From NCBI GenBank assembly GCA_024693225.1, contig JAILLI010000123.1, forward strand, positions 1 through 40,027: DNA of 40,027 nt. Reading direction: 5' to 3'. Shown here in pieces: positions 24,933 to 34,270 of this stretch (position 1 is its first letter; every line of letters begins with the position of its first letter). Under the pieces are notes generated by a model that made no database searches, was not told the DNA's origin, and was given only the letters and a program-made list of their open reading frames with translations. Made by a program: the position numbers and the translations under genes. The DNA comes from Lachnospiraceae bacterium (GTDB lineage Bacteria; Bacillota; Clostridia; Lachnospirales; Lachnospiraceae).

Positions 24933-26718
24933 CCCGGCCTCCTATCGCAGATACAGGGCAGAGCTTTGCGCATAATCCGCACCCCGTGCACAGATCCCTA
25001 TCTATCCTGACATGACCCTCATCCGGTATAAGTGCCGGACAGCCGATCTCGCGGATGCACTTTTTACAGTTGATACACTTTTTTGCATCCACCAGACATT
25101 TGCCTGTTGGTTTTGAAAGGGCTATGCAGGGCGATCTGAAGATGATGGCCCTGACCCCCTTCCCTTCTGCCGCCTCTTTAACGGCAGCGACCGATGCTTT
25201 AAGATCCAGAGGATCGACCGTATATATGGTCTTTACTCCCAGTCCCTCAAGGACCTTTCCTATATCGGCCTTATCTACCGTATTTCCCATCATGTTCCGT
25301 CCCGTCCCGGGATGGGGCTGATGTCCGGTCATGGCCGTTGTTGAATTGTCAAGTACGCACAGGACCATGTCCGCTTCATTATATACGGCGTTCAGCGTTC
25401 CTGTCATTCCGGAGGCAAAAAAGGTCGAATCACCCACAAAGGCAAAGCAGATCCTGTCCGGATCCGTATGGGCAAATCCCTGGGCCATGGTGATGCCGGC
25501 TCCCATGCACAGGCAGGTATCCACCATATCTAGAGGCATGGCATTCCCCAGGGTATAGCATCCTATGTCCCCGCAAAATACGGTCTTCCTCCCCTTCATC
25601 GCTTCCTTTACCGCGTAAAAAGATGCCCTGTGGGGACAGCCCGCACAAAGGACGGGAGGTCTTGCCGGAAGGTCCGGTGCATCGGACGTATCGATAAGGC
25701 CCATCTTAAGATCAGTGCCCAGATACTCGCCCAGGATCCCGGCAACAAGTTCCGTACTCATCTCACCGTTATGGGGAACGCTCCCGTCAAGCTTTCCGTG
25801 AACGTTCACATCCATATGGCAGCGTCCGGCAGTCTTTAATATCTGCTCCTCAATGTAAGGGCTCAGCTCTTCGATGCACATGACCTCGCTTACTCCGGCA
25901 AGGGCATCCTTCATGAACCTTTCAGGAAAAGGATAAGGGGTCGAGATCCTGATGACCCTTACATCCTGCCTGTCCTTAAGACATTCCCTGACATATGTGT
26001 AGCTTACGCCCGAGGTTACGACCGCCTTTTGAGACTTTCCTGTAACGGTATTTAGTTCATATCCGGAAAAGTCCTCTCCGATCCTGACGTTTCTCTCTTC
26101 TATCATGCCGTGGTTCATATAGGACAGTCTGGGAAAGATGACCCATCTTTTAGTATCCTTTACAAAACCTTCATAGGATGCGGGGCTGTAACCATCCGGA
26201 ACATCTATGGGGGCATATGCATGACAGACCCTGGTCGTGGGTCTTAACAGGACCGGGGTCTTATATTTTTCCGAAAAGGAAAAAGCATGACCTGTCATGG
26301 CAAAAGCCTCTTCCGGAGTGGAGGGATCAAATACGGGTATCCTGCAAAAGTCGGCAAACCTTCGGGTATCCTGTTCGGTCTGCGACGATATGGGACCGGG
26401 ATCATCCGCACTGACCACAACAAGACCGCCTTTTACCCCCACATATGCAAGTGACATGAGGGGATCGGAAGCCACATTCAGTCCGACCTGTTTCATGGTT
26501 ACCATGGCTCTTGCCCCGCTATAGGCTGCGGCCGCGGCAACTTCCAGGGCAGCCTTCTCATTGACCGACCATTCTATATGAAGGCCCTCATGGGGGTATT
26601 TTGATACCGTCTCTATGATCTCCGAGGAGGGTGTCCCCGGATATCCCGCTATAAGGTTGATACCTGCAGACAGGGCTCCCAGGGCGATGGCCCCGTTACC
26701 CATGACGTATTCTTTCAT
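24925..26718 (-). CDS. iorA: Indolepyruvate:ferredoxin oxidoreductase, alpha subunit
   Basis: Catalytic subunit of 597 residues. The N-terminus ALGALSAGINLIAGYPGTPS is the pyrimidine domain, followed by the middle domain, the thiamine-diphosphate site with GDIGCYTLGNAMPLDMVDT and FVGDSTFFASGMTGTLNAVY, and a C-terminal ferredoxin domain with two [4Fe-4S] motifs, CINCKKCIREIGCPALI and CTGCGLCAKLCPVSAI. It decarboxylates indolepyruvate, phenylpyruvate or hydroxyphenylpyruvate and passes electrons to ferredoxin. ATG at 26718 with a GAGGTAAGAG site. The gene lies just after the oxidoreductase terminator; no clear promoter was found in the 80 bases between, so some read-through may be used. Confidence 0.96.
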   Translation of the reverse strand: MKEYVMGNGAIALGALSAGINLIAGYPGTPSSEIIETVSKYPHEGLHIEWSVNEKAALEVAAAAAYSGARAMVTMKQVGLNVASDPLMSLAYVGVKGGLVVVSADDPGPISSQTEQDTRRFADFCRIPVFDPSTPEEAFAMTGHAFSFSEKYKTPVLLRPTTRVCHAYAPIDVPDGYSPASYEGFVKDTKRWVIFPRLSYMNHGMIEERNVRIGEDFSGYELNTVTGKSQKAVVTSGVSYTYVRECLKDRQDVRVIRISTPYPFPERFMKDALAGVSEVMCIEELSPYIEEQILKTAGRCHMDVNVHGKLDGSVPHNGEMSTELVAGILGEYLGTDLKMGLIDTSDAPDLPARPPVLCAGCPHRASFYAVKEAMKGRKTVFCGDIGCYTLGNAMPLDMVDTCLCMGAGITMAQGFAHTDPDRICFAFVGDSTFFASGMTGTLNAVYNEADMVLCVLDNSTTAMTGHQPHPGTGRNMMGNTVDKADIGKVLEGLGVKTIYTVDPLDLKASVAAVKEAAEGKGVRAIIFRSPCIALSKPTGKCLVDAKKCINCKKCIREIGCPALIPDEGHVRIDRDLCTGCGLCAKLCPVSAIGGRDE

Positions 26719-26790
26719 CTCTTACCTCTTCTCTTCGAACCTTATCTTTCCCTTTCCGGCCATGTCACGGCATCCGGCTCATATGGTATA

Positions 26791-26814
26791 AGAAAGGGGC
26801 CACCCTGTGGCCCC
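26791..26814 (-). terminator. Intrinsic terminator after pyruvate:ferredoxin oxidoreductase
   Basis: Minus-strand stem GGGGCCAC (26814-26807) and GTGGCCCC (26803-26796) with a three-base loop AGG, followed by TTTCT. The stem is very GC-rich, which should stop transcription even with a short T-tract. It lies just after the stop codon at 26830. Confidence 0.8.
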
Positions 26815-26829
26815 CCCTGCTCATAAGCC

Positions 26830-29800
26830 TCAGCTTTGTTTTTCCCTGGCCTTGTACTTTTCATATCGCTCTTTTGCGTCCTTTGCACCCTGCTCGAACA
26901 GCTTTTTCGCATTATCGGGAAAGGTCTTTTTAAGCGATGAATATCTGGTCTCACCGGCAAGGAATTCCCCGTAGTCAAGCGTAGGCTCCTTGCAGTCCAC
27001 AACAAGGGGCTCGGCAAGTCTCGGATCATAATGATAAAGGGTCCAGTACCCGCTTTCTACCGCCCTCTTCATCTCTTCCTGGGCAGATCCCATCCCCGCC
27101 TTGATACCGTGGGTTATGCAGGGAGTATAGGCAATGATCACGGAAGGTCCGTCGTACTCCTCGGCTTCCTTCAATACCTTAAGCAGCTGGTTGGGACTGG
27201 CTCCCATGGACACGGATGCAACATAGACATTGCCGTATGTCATGAATATGGCTCCCAGGTCCTTCTTCTTCGTAGTCTTCCCGGCCGAAGCGAACTGGGC
27301 AACGGCCCCTATCTGCGTGGCCTTGGAGCTCTGACCTCCGGTGTTGGAATAAACCTCCGTATCTATGACAAGGGTATTGATGTTTGCCCCTGTGGCTATG
27401 ACGTGATCGAGGCCTCCGAAGCCTATATCGTATGCCCAGCCGTCTCCCCCGTACATCCAGAAGGATTTCCTGGCAAGGTGATCACGGTGTTTTAAGATCT
27501 GATCCGCCAGATCACGGCAGTCGGTGCCCTCTTCAAGGACACTTATCAGTTCATCCGATGCAGTTCTTGAGGCATCATAATCATCAAAGGAATCCATATA
27601 TCTTCTGCAGGCTGTCTGCACCTTCTCATCCTTCGAACTTTCAAGAAGTTCTTTTACCCTCTTCTTCTGCAGCCCTCTCTGCTGGGTCACCGACAGATAC
27701 ATTCCCAGCATCAGCTCCGCATTGTTCTCGAAAAGGGAATTGGTCCAGGCCGGGCCGAAGCCCCTTTCATTGACCGTATAGGGTATACCCGGGTAGGTAG
27801 CCCCCCATGCCTGGGAGCATCCGGTTCCGTTTGCCCAGTATACCCGGTCTCCGAAGAGCTGGGTCATGATCTTGGCATAGGGTGTCTCCCCGCAGCCTGC
27901 GCAGGCAGCGGAAAACTCCACAAGGGGTGTCTCGAACTGGCTGCCCTTGACCGTGTATTTATTATATGCTTCCGGCTTTTTACTTATGGTAAGACTGTAA
28001 TCCCATTCTTTTCGTGCCTCATCCGTAAGACTGACAGGTCCCATCGTGATGGCCTTATCCTTTGCAAGGCAGCTGTTAACGCAGGATCCGCAGCCCGTAC
28101 AGTCATATTCCGAGACTGTAAGGGTATATCTGTATTTTCCGTCCGGCTTTGCATCTGCCGTTTTCATGGTGCCGGGGGCTGCTTTTGCCTCCTCTTCCGA
28201 CAGCAGGTGGGGCCTTATGGCAGCATGGGGACATACGAATGAACACATGTTGCACTGTATGCATTTGTCGGGATCCCATTTGGGAGTATTGACGGCTATA
28301 CCCCGCTTCTCATATGCGGTAAGGCCCATCTCTATGGACCCGTCCATCCTGTCCACAAATGCGGATACAGGAAGATCGTTTCCCTTCTGCCTGTTTATGT
28401 GATCGCACACCTCGGTAACTATGGCGGGAGCGTTTTGTGTTCCCTTTATCTCTTCATCCTTAAGGGATGCCCAGGCCGGATCCACCGTGACCTCATGAAC
28501 GCTTTGGGCACCCGCTTCGATGGCGTCCGTGTTCATTTTGACTATGGCGCTCCCCTTGGTATAATATGCCTTTTTGGCAGCCTCTTTCATCTCGCCTATG
28601 GCCGTTTCGATGGGAAGAAGGTCCGCGATCTTAAAGAAGGCAGCCTGGAGAACGGTATTTGTATGGCTTCCCAGCCCCAGTTCCTCTGCTATGGCTGTCG
28701 CATTTATGACAAAGAGCCTGACCTTCCTTCTGGCCAGCAGTCTCTTGACCCTGTTTGGAAGTTCGTTTGCAAGTTCATCATCCGACCAGGTACAGTTGAG
28801 AAGGAATTTCCCTCCCCGCTTGACCTCGGATGCCACATCATACTGCTTGATAAAGCTCTGGTTGTGACAGGCCACTATATCTCCCGATTTGACGTAATAG
28901 CTTCCCCTGATGGGCTTTTTTGAAAATCTGAGATTTGATTTGGTCACACCGAATGACTTCTTGGCATCATATTCAAAGTAGGCCTGTGAATACATATCCG
29001 CAAGATCACCCAGTATCTTGGCCGTATTATGATTGGCGCCGACCGTGCCGTCGCCTCCAAGTCCCCAGAACTTGCAGCAGATCATATCTGCCGATCCGAT
29101 CTCATAATCGAGCTCTGGGGCTTTCAGTGACAGGTGGGTCACATCATCTTCTATACCTATGGTAAAGCTCCTTACCGGACGGTTTGATGCAAGGTTGTCA
29201 AATACGGCAACGATCTGCGCGGGATCCGTATCCTTTGAGGACAGGCCGTACCTTCCGCCTATTATCTTCACATCCCTGTCCGAATCGTAAAAAGCGGTAC
29301 AGACATCAACATATAAGGGCTCGCCTGCCGCACCCATCTCCTTGCACCTGTCAAGGACCGCTATCCTCTTTACGGTAGACGGCACGGCAGCAAGAAGCTT
29401 TTTGACATCAAAAGGCCTGTACATGTGTACCTGGAGGAAACCGCACTTGCGTCCTCTTTTGTTGAGGGCATCGACCGTCTCCTCTATGGTTCCCGATACG
29501 CTGCCCATGGCTATGACCATATCGGTGGCATTGGCGGGTCCGTAGTACTGATAGGGCTTGATGGTACGCCCCGTAAGCTCTGATACCCTGTCCATATATC
29601 CCTCTATGATATCCGACAGGTCCATATAGCATTTGTTGTTGGCTTCACGAAACTGGAAATAAACATCATCATTCTGAACCGTATTGCGCAGAAGAGGATG
29701 CTCGGGATTGAGGGCGTGGGCGCGAAAAGAAGACAGGGCCTCCTTATCGGTCAGCTCTGCGAGAGCGGCCACATCGGGCATATCTATCCTCGACATCTCA

Positions 29801-30333
29801 TGTGAAGTACGGAAACCGTCAAAGAAATGCATGAAGGGAAGGCGCGCGGCTATGGCGGAAAGGTGGGTCACCGCCGCCATATCGGCAGCCTCCTGTACGC
29901 TTCCTGAACACAGCTGTGCAAGGCCTATCTGACGGCAGGCCATGACATCCGAGTGATCCCCGAATATACTCATGGCATGGGTCCCCACTGTCCTTGCCGC
30001 TACGTGAAGTACTGCCGGAAGATGTTCACCCGTTATCCTGTAAAGGGTCGGGATCATCAGCATAAGCCCCTGGCTTGATGTATAAGTTGTTGCAAGGCTC
30101 CCTGTCTGCAGGGCACCGTGAACGGCACCGATGGCTCCCGCCTCCGACTGCATCTCCACGAGCCTGACAGGCATACCGAACATGTTCGGCCGTCCTTTTG
30201 CCGACCACTCATCGGTCTTTGCCGCCATGGGGGATGACGGAGTGATCGGATATATGGCTGCGACCTCGGTGAACTCATATGCCACATTTGCACATGCACC
30301 GTTTCCGTCAACCGTAACGATATTCTTTTTCAT
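26830..30333 (-). CDS. nifJ: Pyruvate:ferredoxin (flavodoxin) oxidoreductase
   Basis: Homodimeric PFOR of 1167 residues in one chain. It converts pyruvate and CoA to acetyl-CoA, CO2 and reduced ferredoxin, a core step of fermentation. Domain I has AAIYPITPSSPMAAKTDEWS near 25-44; the ferredoxin domain has CIQCNMCSFVCP near 690 and CTGCGSCVNSCLAK near 740; the proximal cluster begins at CAGCGETPYAKI near 807; the thiamine-diphosphate site is GDGWAYDIGFGGLDHV near 958. A longer reading to 30393 adds a charged tail from the gap; ATG 30333 has a GAGGAA site and starts as MKKNIVTVDGNGA, as in homologues. It lies 34 bases after the TIM-barrel/acyl-CoA ligase gene and ends in a terminator. Confidence 0.97.
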   Translation of the reverse strand: MKKNIVTVDGNGACANVAYEFTEVAAIYPITPSSPMAAKTDEWSAKGRPNMFGMPVRLVEMQSEAGAIGAVHGALQTGSLATTYTSSQGLMLMIPTLYRITGEHLPAVLHVAARTVGTHAMSIFGDHSDVMACRQIGLAQLCSGSVQEAADMAAVTHLSAIAARLPFMHFFDGFRTSHEMSRIDMPDVAALAELTDKEALSSFRAHALNPEHPLLRNTVQNDDVYFQFREANNKCYMDLSDIIEGYMDRVSELTGRTIKPYQYYGPANATDMVIAMGSVSGTIEETVDALNKRGRKCGFLQVHMYRPFDVKKLLAAVPSTVKRIAVLDRCKEMGAAGEPLYVDVCTAFYDSDRDVKIIGGRYGLSSKDTDPAQIVAVFDNLASNRPVRSFTIGIEDDVTHLSLKAPELDYEIGSADMICCKFWGLGGDGTVGANHNTAKILGDLADMYSQAYFEYDAKKSFGVTKSNLRFSKKPIRGSYYVKSGDIVACHNQSFIKQYDVASEVKRGGKFLLNCTWSDDELANELPNRVKRLLARRKVRLFVINATAIAEELGLGSHTNTVLQAAFFKIADLLPIETAIGEMKEAAKKAYYTKGSAIVKMNTDAIEAGAQSVHEVTVDPAWASLKDEEIKGTQNAPAIVTEVCDHINRQKGNDLPVSAFVDRMDGSIEMGLTAYEKRGIAVNTPKWDPDKCIQCNMCSFVCPHAAIRPHLLSEEEAKAAPGTMKTADAKPDGKYRYTLTVSEYDCTGCGSCVNSCLAKDKAITMGPVSLTDEARKEWDYSLTISKKPEAYNKYTVKGSQFETPLVEFSAACAGCGETPYAKIMTQLFGDRVYWANGTGCSQAWGATYPGIPYTVNERGFGPAWTNSLFENNAELMLGMYLSVTQQRGLQKKRVKELLESSKDEKVQTACRRYMDSFDDYDASRTASDELISVLEEGTDCRDLADQILKHRDHLARKSFWMYGGDGWAYDIGFGGLDHVIATGANINTLVIDTEVYSNTGGQSSKATQIGAVAQFASAGKTTKKKDLGAIFMTYGNVYVASVSMGASPNQLLKVLKEAEEYDGPSVIIAYTPCITHGIKAGMGSAQEEMKRAVESGYWTLYHYDPRLAEPLVVDCKEPTLDYGEFLAGETRYSSLKKTFPDNAKKLFEQGAKDAKERYEKYKAREKQS

Positions 30334-30367
30334 TTTATGTTCCTCACCTGCGTCAGGAGCCGGGCTG

Positions 30368-32839
30368 TCAAAGTCCCAGTCTTTTAGCCGCATCCTCTCT
30401 CATTTTATACTTAAGCACTTTACCTGCGGCATTCATCGGGAACTTGTCCACAAACTCAATGTATCTCGGCACCTTATGCCTTGCCAGGTGTGACTTGATG
30501 TATTCGTCCATCTCCTCGACGGTCATGGTCTGGCCTTCTTTTAATATTATACAGGCCATGACCTCTTCGCCGTATTTTTTATCGGGTACGCCGATGACCT
30601 GAACATCCCTTACCATGGGATGGGTATATATGAATTCCTCTATCTCCTTGGGATAGATATTCTCTCCTCCCCGGATGATCATATCCTTGAGCCGCCCCGT
30701 GATCCTGTAATTTCCGGCCTCATCCTTTGCGGCCAGATCGCCCGAATGCAGCCATCCGTCCTTATCTATGGTCTCCCTTGTTGCCTCGGGCATCTTGTAG
30801 TAACCCTTCATGGTATTGTAGCCCCTGGCACAGAACTCACCGTTCTGACCCGTGGCAACCTCTTCCCCGGTCTCGGGATCCACCACCTTGCACTCAACAT
30901 GAGGGAATGCATAACCGACCGTCTCCGTCCTTACCTCTATGGGATCGGTCCAGGATGACATGGTGTTGCCGGGAGCAGTTTCGGTCTGTCCGTAAACCGA
31001 TACTATGCCCCGCATGTTCATCTCATCCGGATCGGCAGCCCTCTTCATAAGCTCCGGAGGGCATCCGGCCCCTGCCATTATGCCCGTTCTCATATATGAG
31101 AAATCCGTCTTCTTATAGTCGGGATGGTTGAACATGGCTATGAACATGGTGGGCACGCCGTTAAAGCATGTGATCCTCTCCTGGTTGATGCAGGCAAGTG
31201 ATGATTTTGCCGAAAAATACGGCATGGGACATATGGTCGCACCATGGGTTATGGATGATGTCATGGACAATACCATTCCGAAGCAGTGGAACATGGGTAC
31301 CTGTATCATCATCCTGTCGGCAGTTGAAAGGCCCATACGATCCCCTATGCACTTGCCGTTGTTGACAACGTTGTAATGCGTGAGCATGACCCCCTTGGGA
31401 AATCCCGTCGTTCCGGATGTGTACTGCATGTTGCACACATCATCGGGTCGCACGTTTGCCGCAAGCTTTTCAAGCTCGGGCTGTGATACCATGTCGCACC
31501 TGTCCATGGCATCTTCAAAGGTCAGAGCCCCGGGCATCTTAAAGCCCACGGTTATCACATTGCGAAGGAATGGCAGCTTCTTGCAGTGGAGCTTTTCCCC
31601 GGCCTTTGAATGTGCAAGCTCGGGACACAGTTCGTTTATTATCTCCTTATAGTTCGAATCCACGGCCTTCTCGATCATGACAAGGGTATGGGTATCGGAC
31701 TGTCTTAACAGGTATTCCGCCTCGTGGATCTTGTAAGCCGTGTTCATGGTGACCAGTACGGCTCCGATCTTACAGCAGGCCCAGAAGGAGATATACCATG
31801 CGGGTACGTTGGTGGCCCAGACTGCGACCTTTGATCCCGACTTTACTCCCAGGCTCATAAGGGCTCTTGCAAAATCATTGACCTCATCCCGGAACTCCTC
31901 ATAGGTCCTGGTATAATCAAGGGTAGTGTATTTGAAGCAGTACTGGTCCGGAAATTCCTCTACCATGCGGTCAAGCACCTGGGGGAAGGTCAGGTTTATC
32001 AGTTCATCCTTTTTCCATACATAGTATCCCGTTCCGTCATGGTTGGGATAAAGGACTTTCTTCTTGCCCCTGGTGTTCTCAAACCTGCTCATATAGTTGA
32101 CGAAATGAGGGAATATCACCTCATATTCGGCTAGATCATCCATATATTCGGGCTTCCACTCCAAAGATATGAAGCCGGGATAATCGATGGAATAAAGGGC
32201 ATCCATGAACTCCTTTACGGGAGCACTTCCTTCACCGATCAGGTTGTAGGTGTCGGCATCATCGGAATCCCGCAGGTGGACATGTTTTATATAAGCGCCC
32301 AGGTTTCGGATCGTATCCTTGGGAAGCTCACCGCCGTATCTGAATGTATGGTGAAGATCCCACAGGGCTCCCAGGTTGTCATCGGCAAATCCGTCCAGCA
32401 TGTCGCACAGACGCTTTGTGTCGCTGTATATCCCCTCGGTCTCCATAAGAAGGGTGACCCTGTTCTTCTTAGCCACGGGAAGGAGCTTTTCTACGGCGCT
32501 CTTTATCAGGTCCTCATCATCCGTGTCTATACCTATACCCACATAGTCGACACGCATATAACCGGCTATCTCGGTTATCTTTATGATGTCCTCAAGGGCG
32601 CTCTCGTCCGAAAGATCGTATCTTCCGTCAAAAATAGGTATGACAAGGCCCCTGTCACGGAGCTTTCTGGTCGTGTCTGCAATATTGTAGCGGTTGAAAG
32701 CCTCGCCCTTAAGATAGAGGTCCTTGCCTCCGAGGAGCCTGTATACCTCGATCCCGGCAAAATCCATCTCTTCGGCTATATCCATAAAGCCTTCAAATGT
32801 TATGTCCTTCCATCCGCGGGTGGAAAAAGAAAGTTTCAT
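30368..32839 (-). CDS. Fusion of a xylose-isomerase-like TIM barrel with an AMP-forming acyl-CoA ligase
   Basis: Protein of 823 residues with two full domains. Residues 1-255 are a sugar-phosphate isomerase/epimerase barrel (AP-endonuclease 2/xylose-isomerase-like) with its metal ligands present: E133 (LLMETEG), D161 (LWDLHH), H188 (HVHLRDS) and E227 (ISLEWKP). After a 25-residue linker, residues about 280-823 are an acyl-CoA synthetase: phosphate loop YTSGTTGFPKG at 473-483, YGQTETAPG, DMIIRGGENIYPKEIEE near 726-742, and the catalytic lysine K807 in NAAGKVLK. No frameshift or internal stop separates them. The ATG overlaps the leuA-like stop by four bases (ATGA). The ligase part resembles fatty-acid/medium-chain acyl-CoA ligases; the barrel's substrate is unknown. 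Confidence 0.9.
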   Translation of the reverse strand: MKLSFSTRGWKDITFEGFMDIAEEMDFAGIEVYRLLGGKDLYLKGEAFNRYNIADTTRKLRDRGLVIPIFDGRYDLSDESALEDIIKITEIAGYMRVDYVGIGIDTDDEDLIKSAVEKLLPVAKKNRVTLLMETEGIYSDTKRLCDMLDGFADDNLGALWDLHHTFRYGGELPKDTIRNLGAYIKHVHLRDSDDADTYNLIGEGSAPVKEFMDALYSIDYPGFISLEWKPEYMDDLAEYEVIFPHFVNYMSRFENTRGKKKVLYPNHDGTGYYVWKKDELINLTFPQVLDRMVEEFPDQYCFKYTTLDYTRTYEEFRDEVNDFARALMSLGVKSGSKVAVWATNVPAWYISFWACCKIGAVLVTMNTAYKIHEAEYLLRQSDTHTLVMIEKAVDSNYKEIINELCPELAHSKAGEKLHCKKLPFLRNVITVGFKMPGALTFEDAMDRCDMVSQPELEKLAANVRPDDVCNMQYTSGTTGFPKGVMLTHYNVVNNGKCIGDRMGLSTADRMMIQVPMFHCFGMVLSMTSSITHGATICPMPYFSAKSSLACINQERITCFNGVPTMFIAMFNHPDYKKTDFSYMRTGIMAGAGCPPELMKRAADPDEMNMRGIVSVYGQTETAPGNTMSSWTDPIEVRTETVGYAFPHVECKVVDPETGEEVATGQNGEFCARGYNTMKGYYKMPEATRETIDKDGWLHSGDLAAKDEAGNYRITGRLKDMIIRGGENIYPKEIEEFIYTHPMVRDVQVIGVPDKKYGEEVMACIILKEGQTMTVEEMDEYIKSHLARHKVPRYIEFVDKFPMNAAGKVLKYKMREDAAKRLGL

Positions 32840-34251
32840 GCTTCCTCCTCCTCAAAAATGACCTTGTTGACTGCGTTAAGATATGCCCTTATGCTGGCAC
32901 CTATTATATCCGTCGATAATCCTCTTCCGGAATAGACCTTTCCCTGAGCCCGCAGCTTTACTATGGTCTCCGCCGCAGCTTCTTTTCCTTCGGTTATGGC
33001 CTTTATCTGAAAATCATCCAGATCATAGTGTCTGCCCGTTATCTGCTCTATTGCCAGAAAAGCGGCATCTATGGGTCCGTCGCCAAGTGACACGCCTTCT
33101 ATGTCACCGTCCTTTGTGCCAAGCTTAACGTGGGCCATGGAGGTTATCAGATTACCCGTGTTGGCTATATAATCCTCAAGCCTGTACTTTTCCGGGACCT
33201 GCATGGCATATGTTGCAATGATGGCATCGAGCTCCTTTGTGGAAACGCTCTCCTTTTTTGATGCAAGCTTTAAAAATGCCTCGTAAACACTTTCAGAATC
33301 CTCATCGCTTAATATATATCCCAGTTTCGAGGCCACTGCCTCGACAGCTTCTTTTGTGTCATGCTCCGTAAGCCTGTCATCGGTGCTCTCAACTCCTCCC
33401 GTAAAGCCGGCCACTGTACTTCCTGCCGTACCCCCGGCACAGAATCTTGATATCCTGTCCACTATCCTCTTCATGGAGGATGTTGCCACATTGGTCCTTA
33501 CCCCGAAGCTCTCGCCCTTGACCGCTATCACCCTGCACACGTTCTCAAGGGAGGCTGTATTTACCGGAAAGGCCCCTGCCTTGATCTCCTTTGCCCCGTG
33601 GCAAAGGGCGGCTATGGCACAGGCATCCGCCATTGACATCTCATCCGAGCAGGATACACCCCACCTGATATCCTTAAGGGCCGGATCCGCTGCAAGCCTC
33701 TCCTCCAGAAAAGCCGCAAACTCTTCAGCCAGCATCTCGCCGGCATCGTCACTTAAGGTAACAAGGGATGCGCCGGTTTCCACGGCGGTATTTATAAGAT
33801 CGGACATGACTGCAGGATCACCACGGGTAGCATCATCGATGATAAGCTCCACGTCATCCGTATACTTTCTGCATGCAGATACGGTCTCCTTTACCATCTC
33901 AAGGATGGCAGCCGGCTTCTTGTGGTATACATACTCCGCCCTGACGCTGCTTCCGGGGGCAACGACCTGAAGCCGGAATGATGCTGCCTCGGACAATGCC
34001 GAAGCAGTCGCAGCCGGATCCTTGCCCAAAGCTACCGGAACGGCTATTGTGCTGGTTTTTACGGCTGATGCCACCGACTTGATCAGGAGGCTGTCCACCT
34101 TGCTGTTTCTGATCTCATCAAGCTCGATCACATCAACGCACAGCCTGTCAAGGAGCTTTGCCACTTCAAGCTTCTCCTTGAAAGACAACGTATTGTTCCT
34201 GCCGGTCGTCAGTTTCCTTACGGTACTGTCGCATATGCTGACTTTATTCAT
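32836..34251 (-). CDS. LeuA-family (2-isopropylmalate synthase-like) protein lacking catalytic metal ligands
   Basis: Protein of 471 residues with the complete LeuA layout: catalytic barrel about 1-270, linker, and C-terminal regulatory dimer domain about 365-465 (SLGDGPIDAAFLAIEQITG and LSTDIIGASIRAYLNAVNK). The active site is degraded. The RDGEQ motif is replaced by R12-KLTT, so the metal-binding Asp is K13; the HxH metal pair is S200-C-S202; the GERAGN segment is PVNTASLEN. By contrast the LIIDDATRGDP strand is retained. It is therefore unlikely to perform the standard acetyl-CoA aldol condensation and may be regulatory or have another reaction. It lies 19 bases after ctpA and overlaps the fusion gene, with an AAGGAGAG ribosome site before the ATG. 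Confidence 0.85.
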   Translation of the reverse strand: MNKVSICDSTVRKLTTGRNNTLSFKEKLEVAKLLDRLCVDVIELDEIRNSKVDSLLIKSVASAVKTSTIAVPVALGKDPAATASALSEAASFRLQVVAPGSSVRAEYVYHKKPAAILEMVKETVSACRKYTDDVELIIDDATRGDPAVMSDLINTAVETGASLVTLSDDAGEMLAEEFAAFLEERLAADPALKDIRWGVSCSDEMSMADACAIAALCHGAKEIKAGAFPVNTASLENVCRVIAVKGESFGVRTNVATSSMKRIVDRISRFCAGGTAGSTVAGFTGGVESTDDRLTEHDTKEAVEAVASKLGYILSDEDSESVYEAFLKLASKKESVSTKELDAIIATYAMQVPEKYRLEDYIANTGNLITSMAHVKLGTKDGDIEGVSLGDGPIDAAFLAIEQITGRHYDLDDFQIKAITEGKEAAAETIVKLRAQGKVYSGRGLSTDIIGASIRAYLNAVNKVIFEEEEA

Positions 34252-34270
34252 CCGTCTCTCCTTTGCCTGG

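Noticed and set aside
30334-30393. N-terminal extension of pyruvate:ferredoxin oxidoreductase
   Set aside because: It is read from the gap and from the 3' end of the preceding gene. ATG 30333 has a ribosome site and starts as homologues do.
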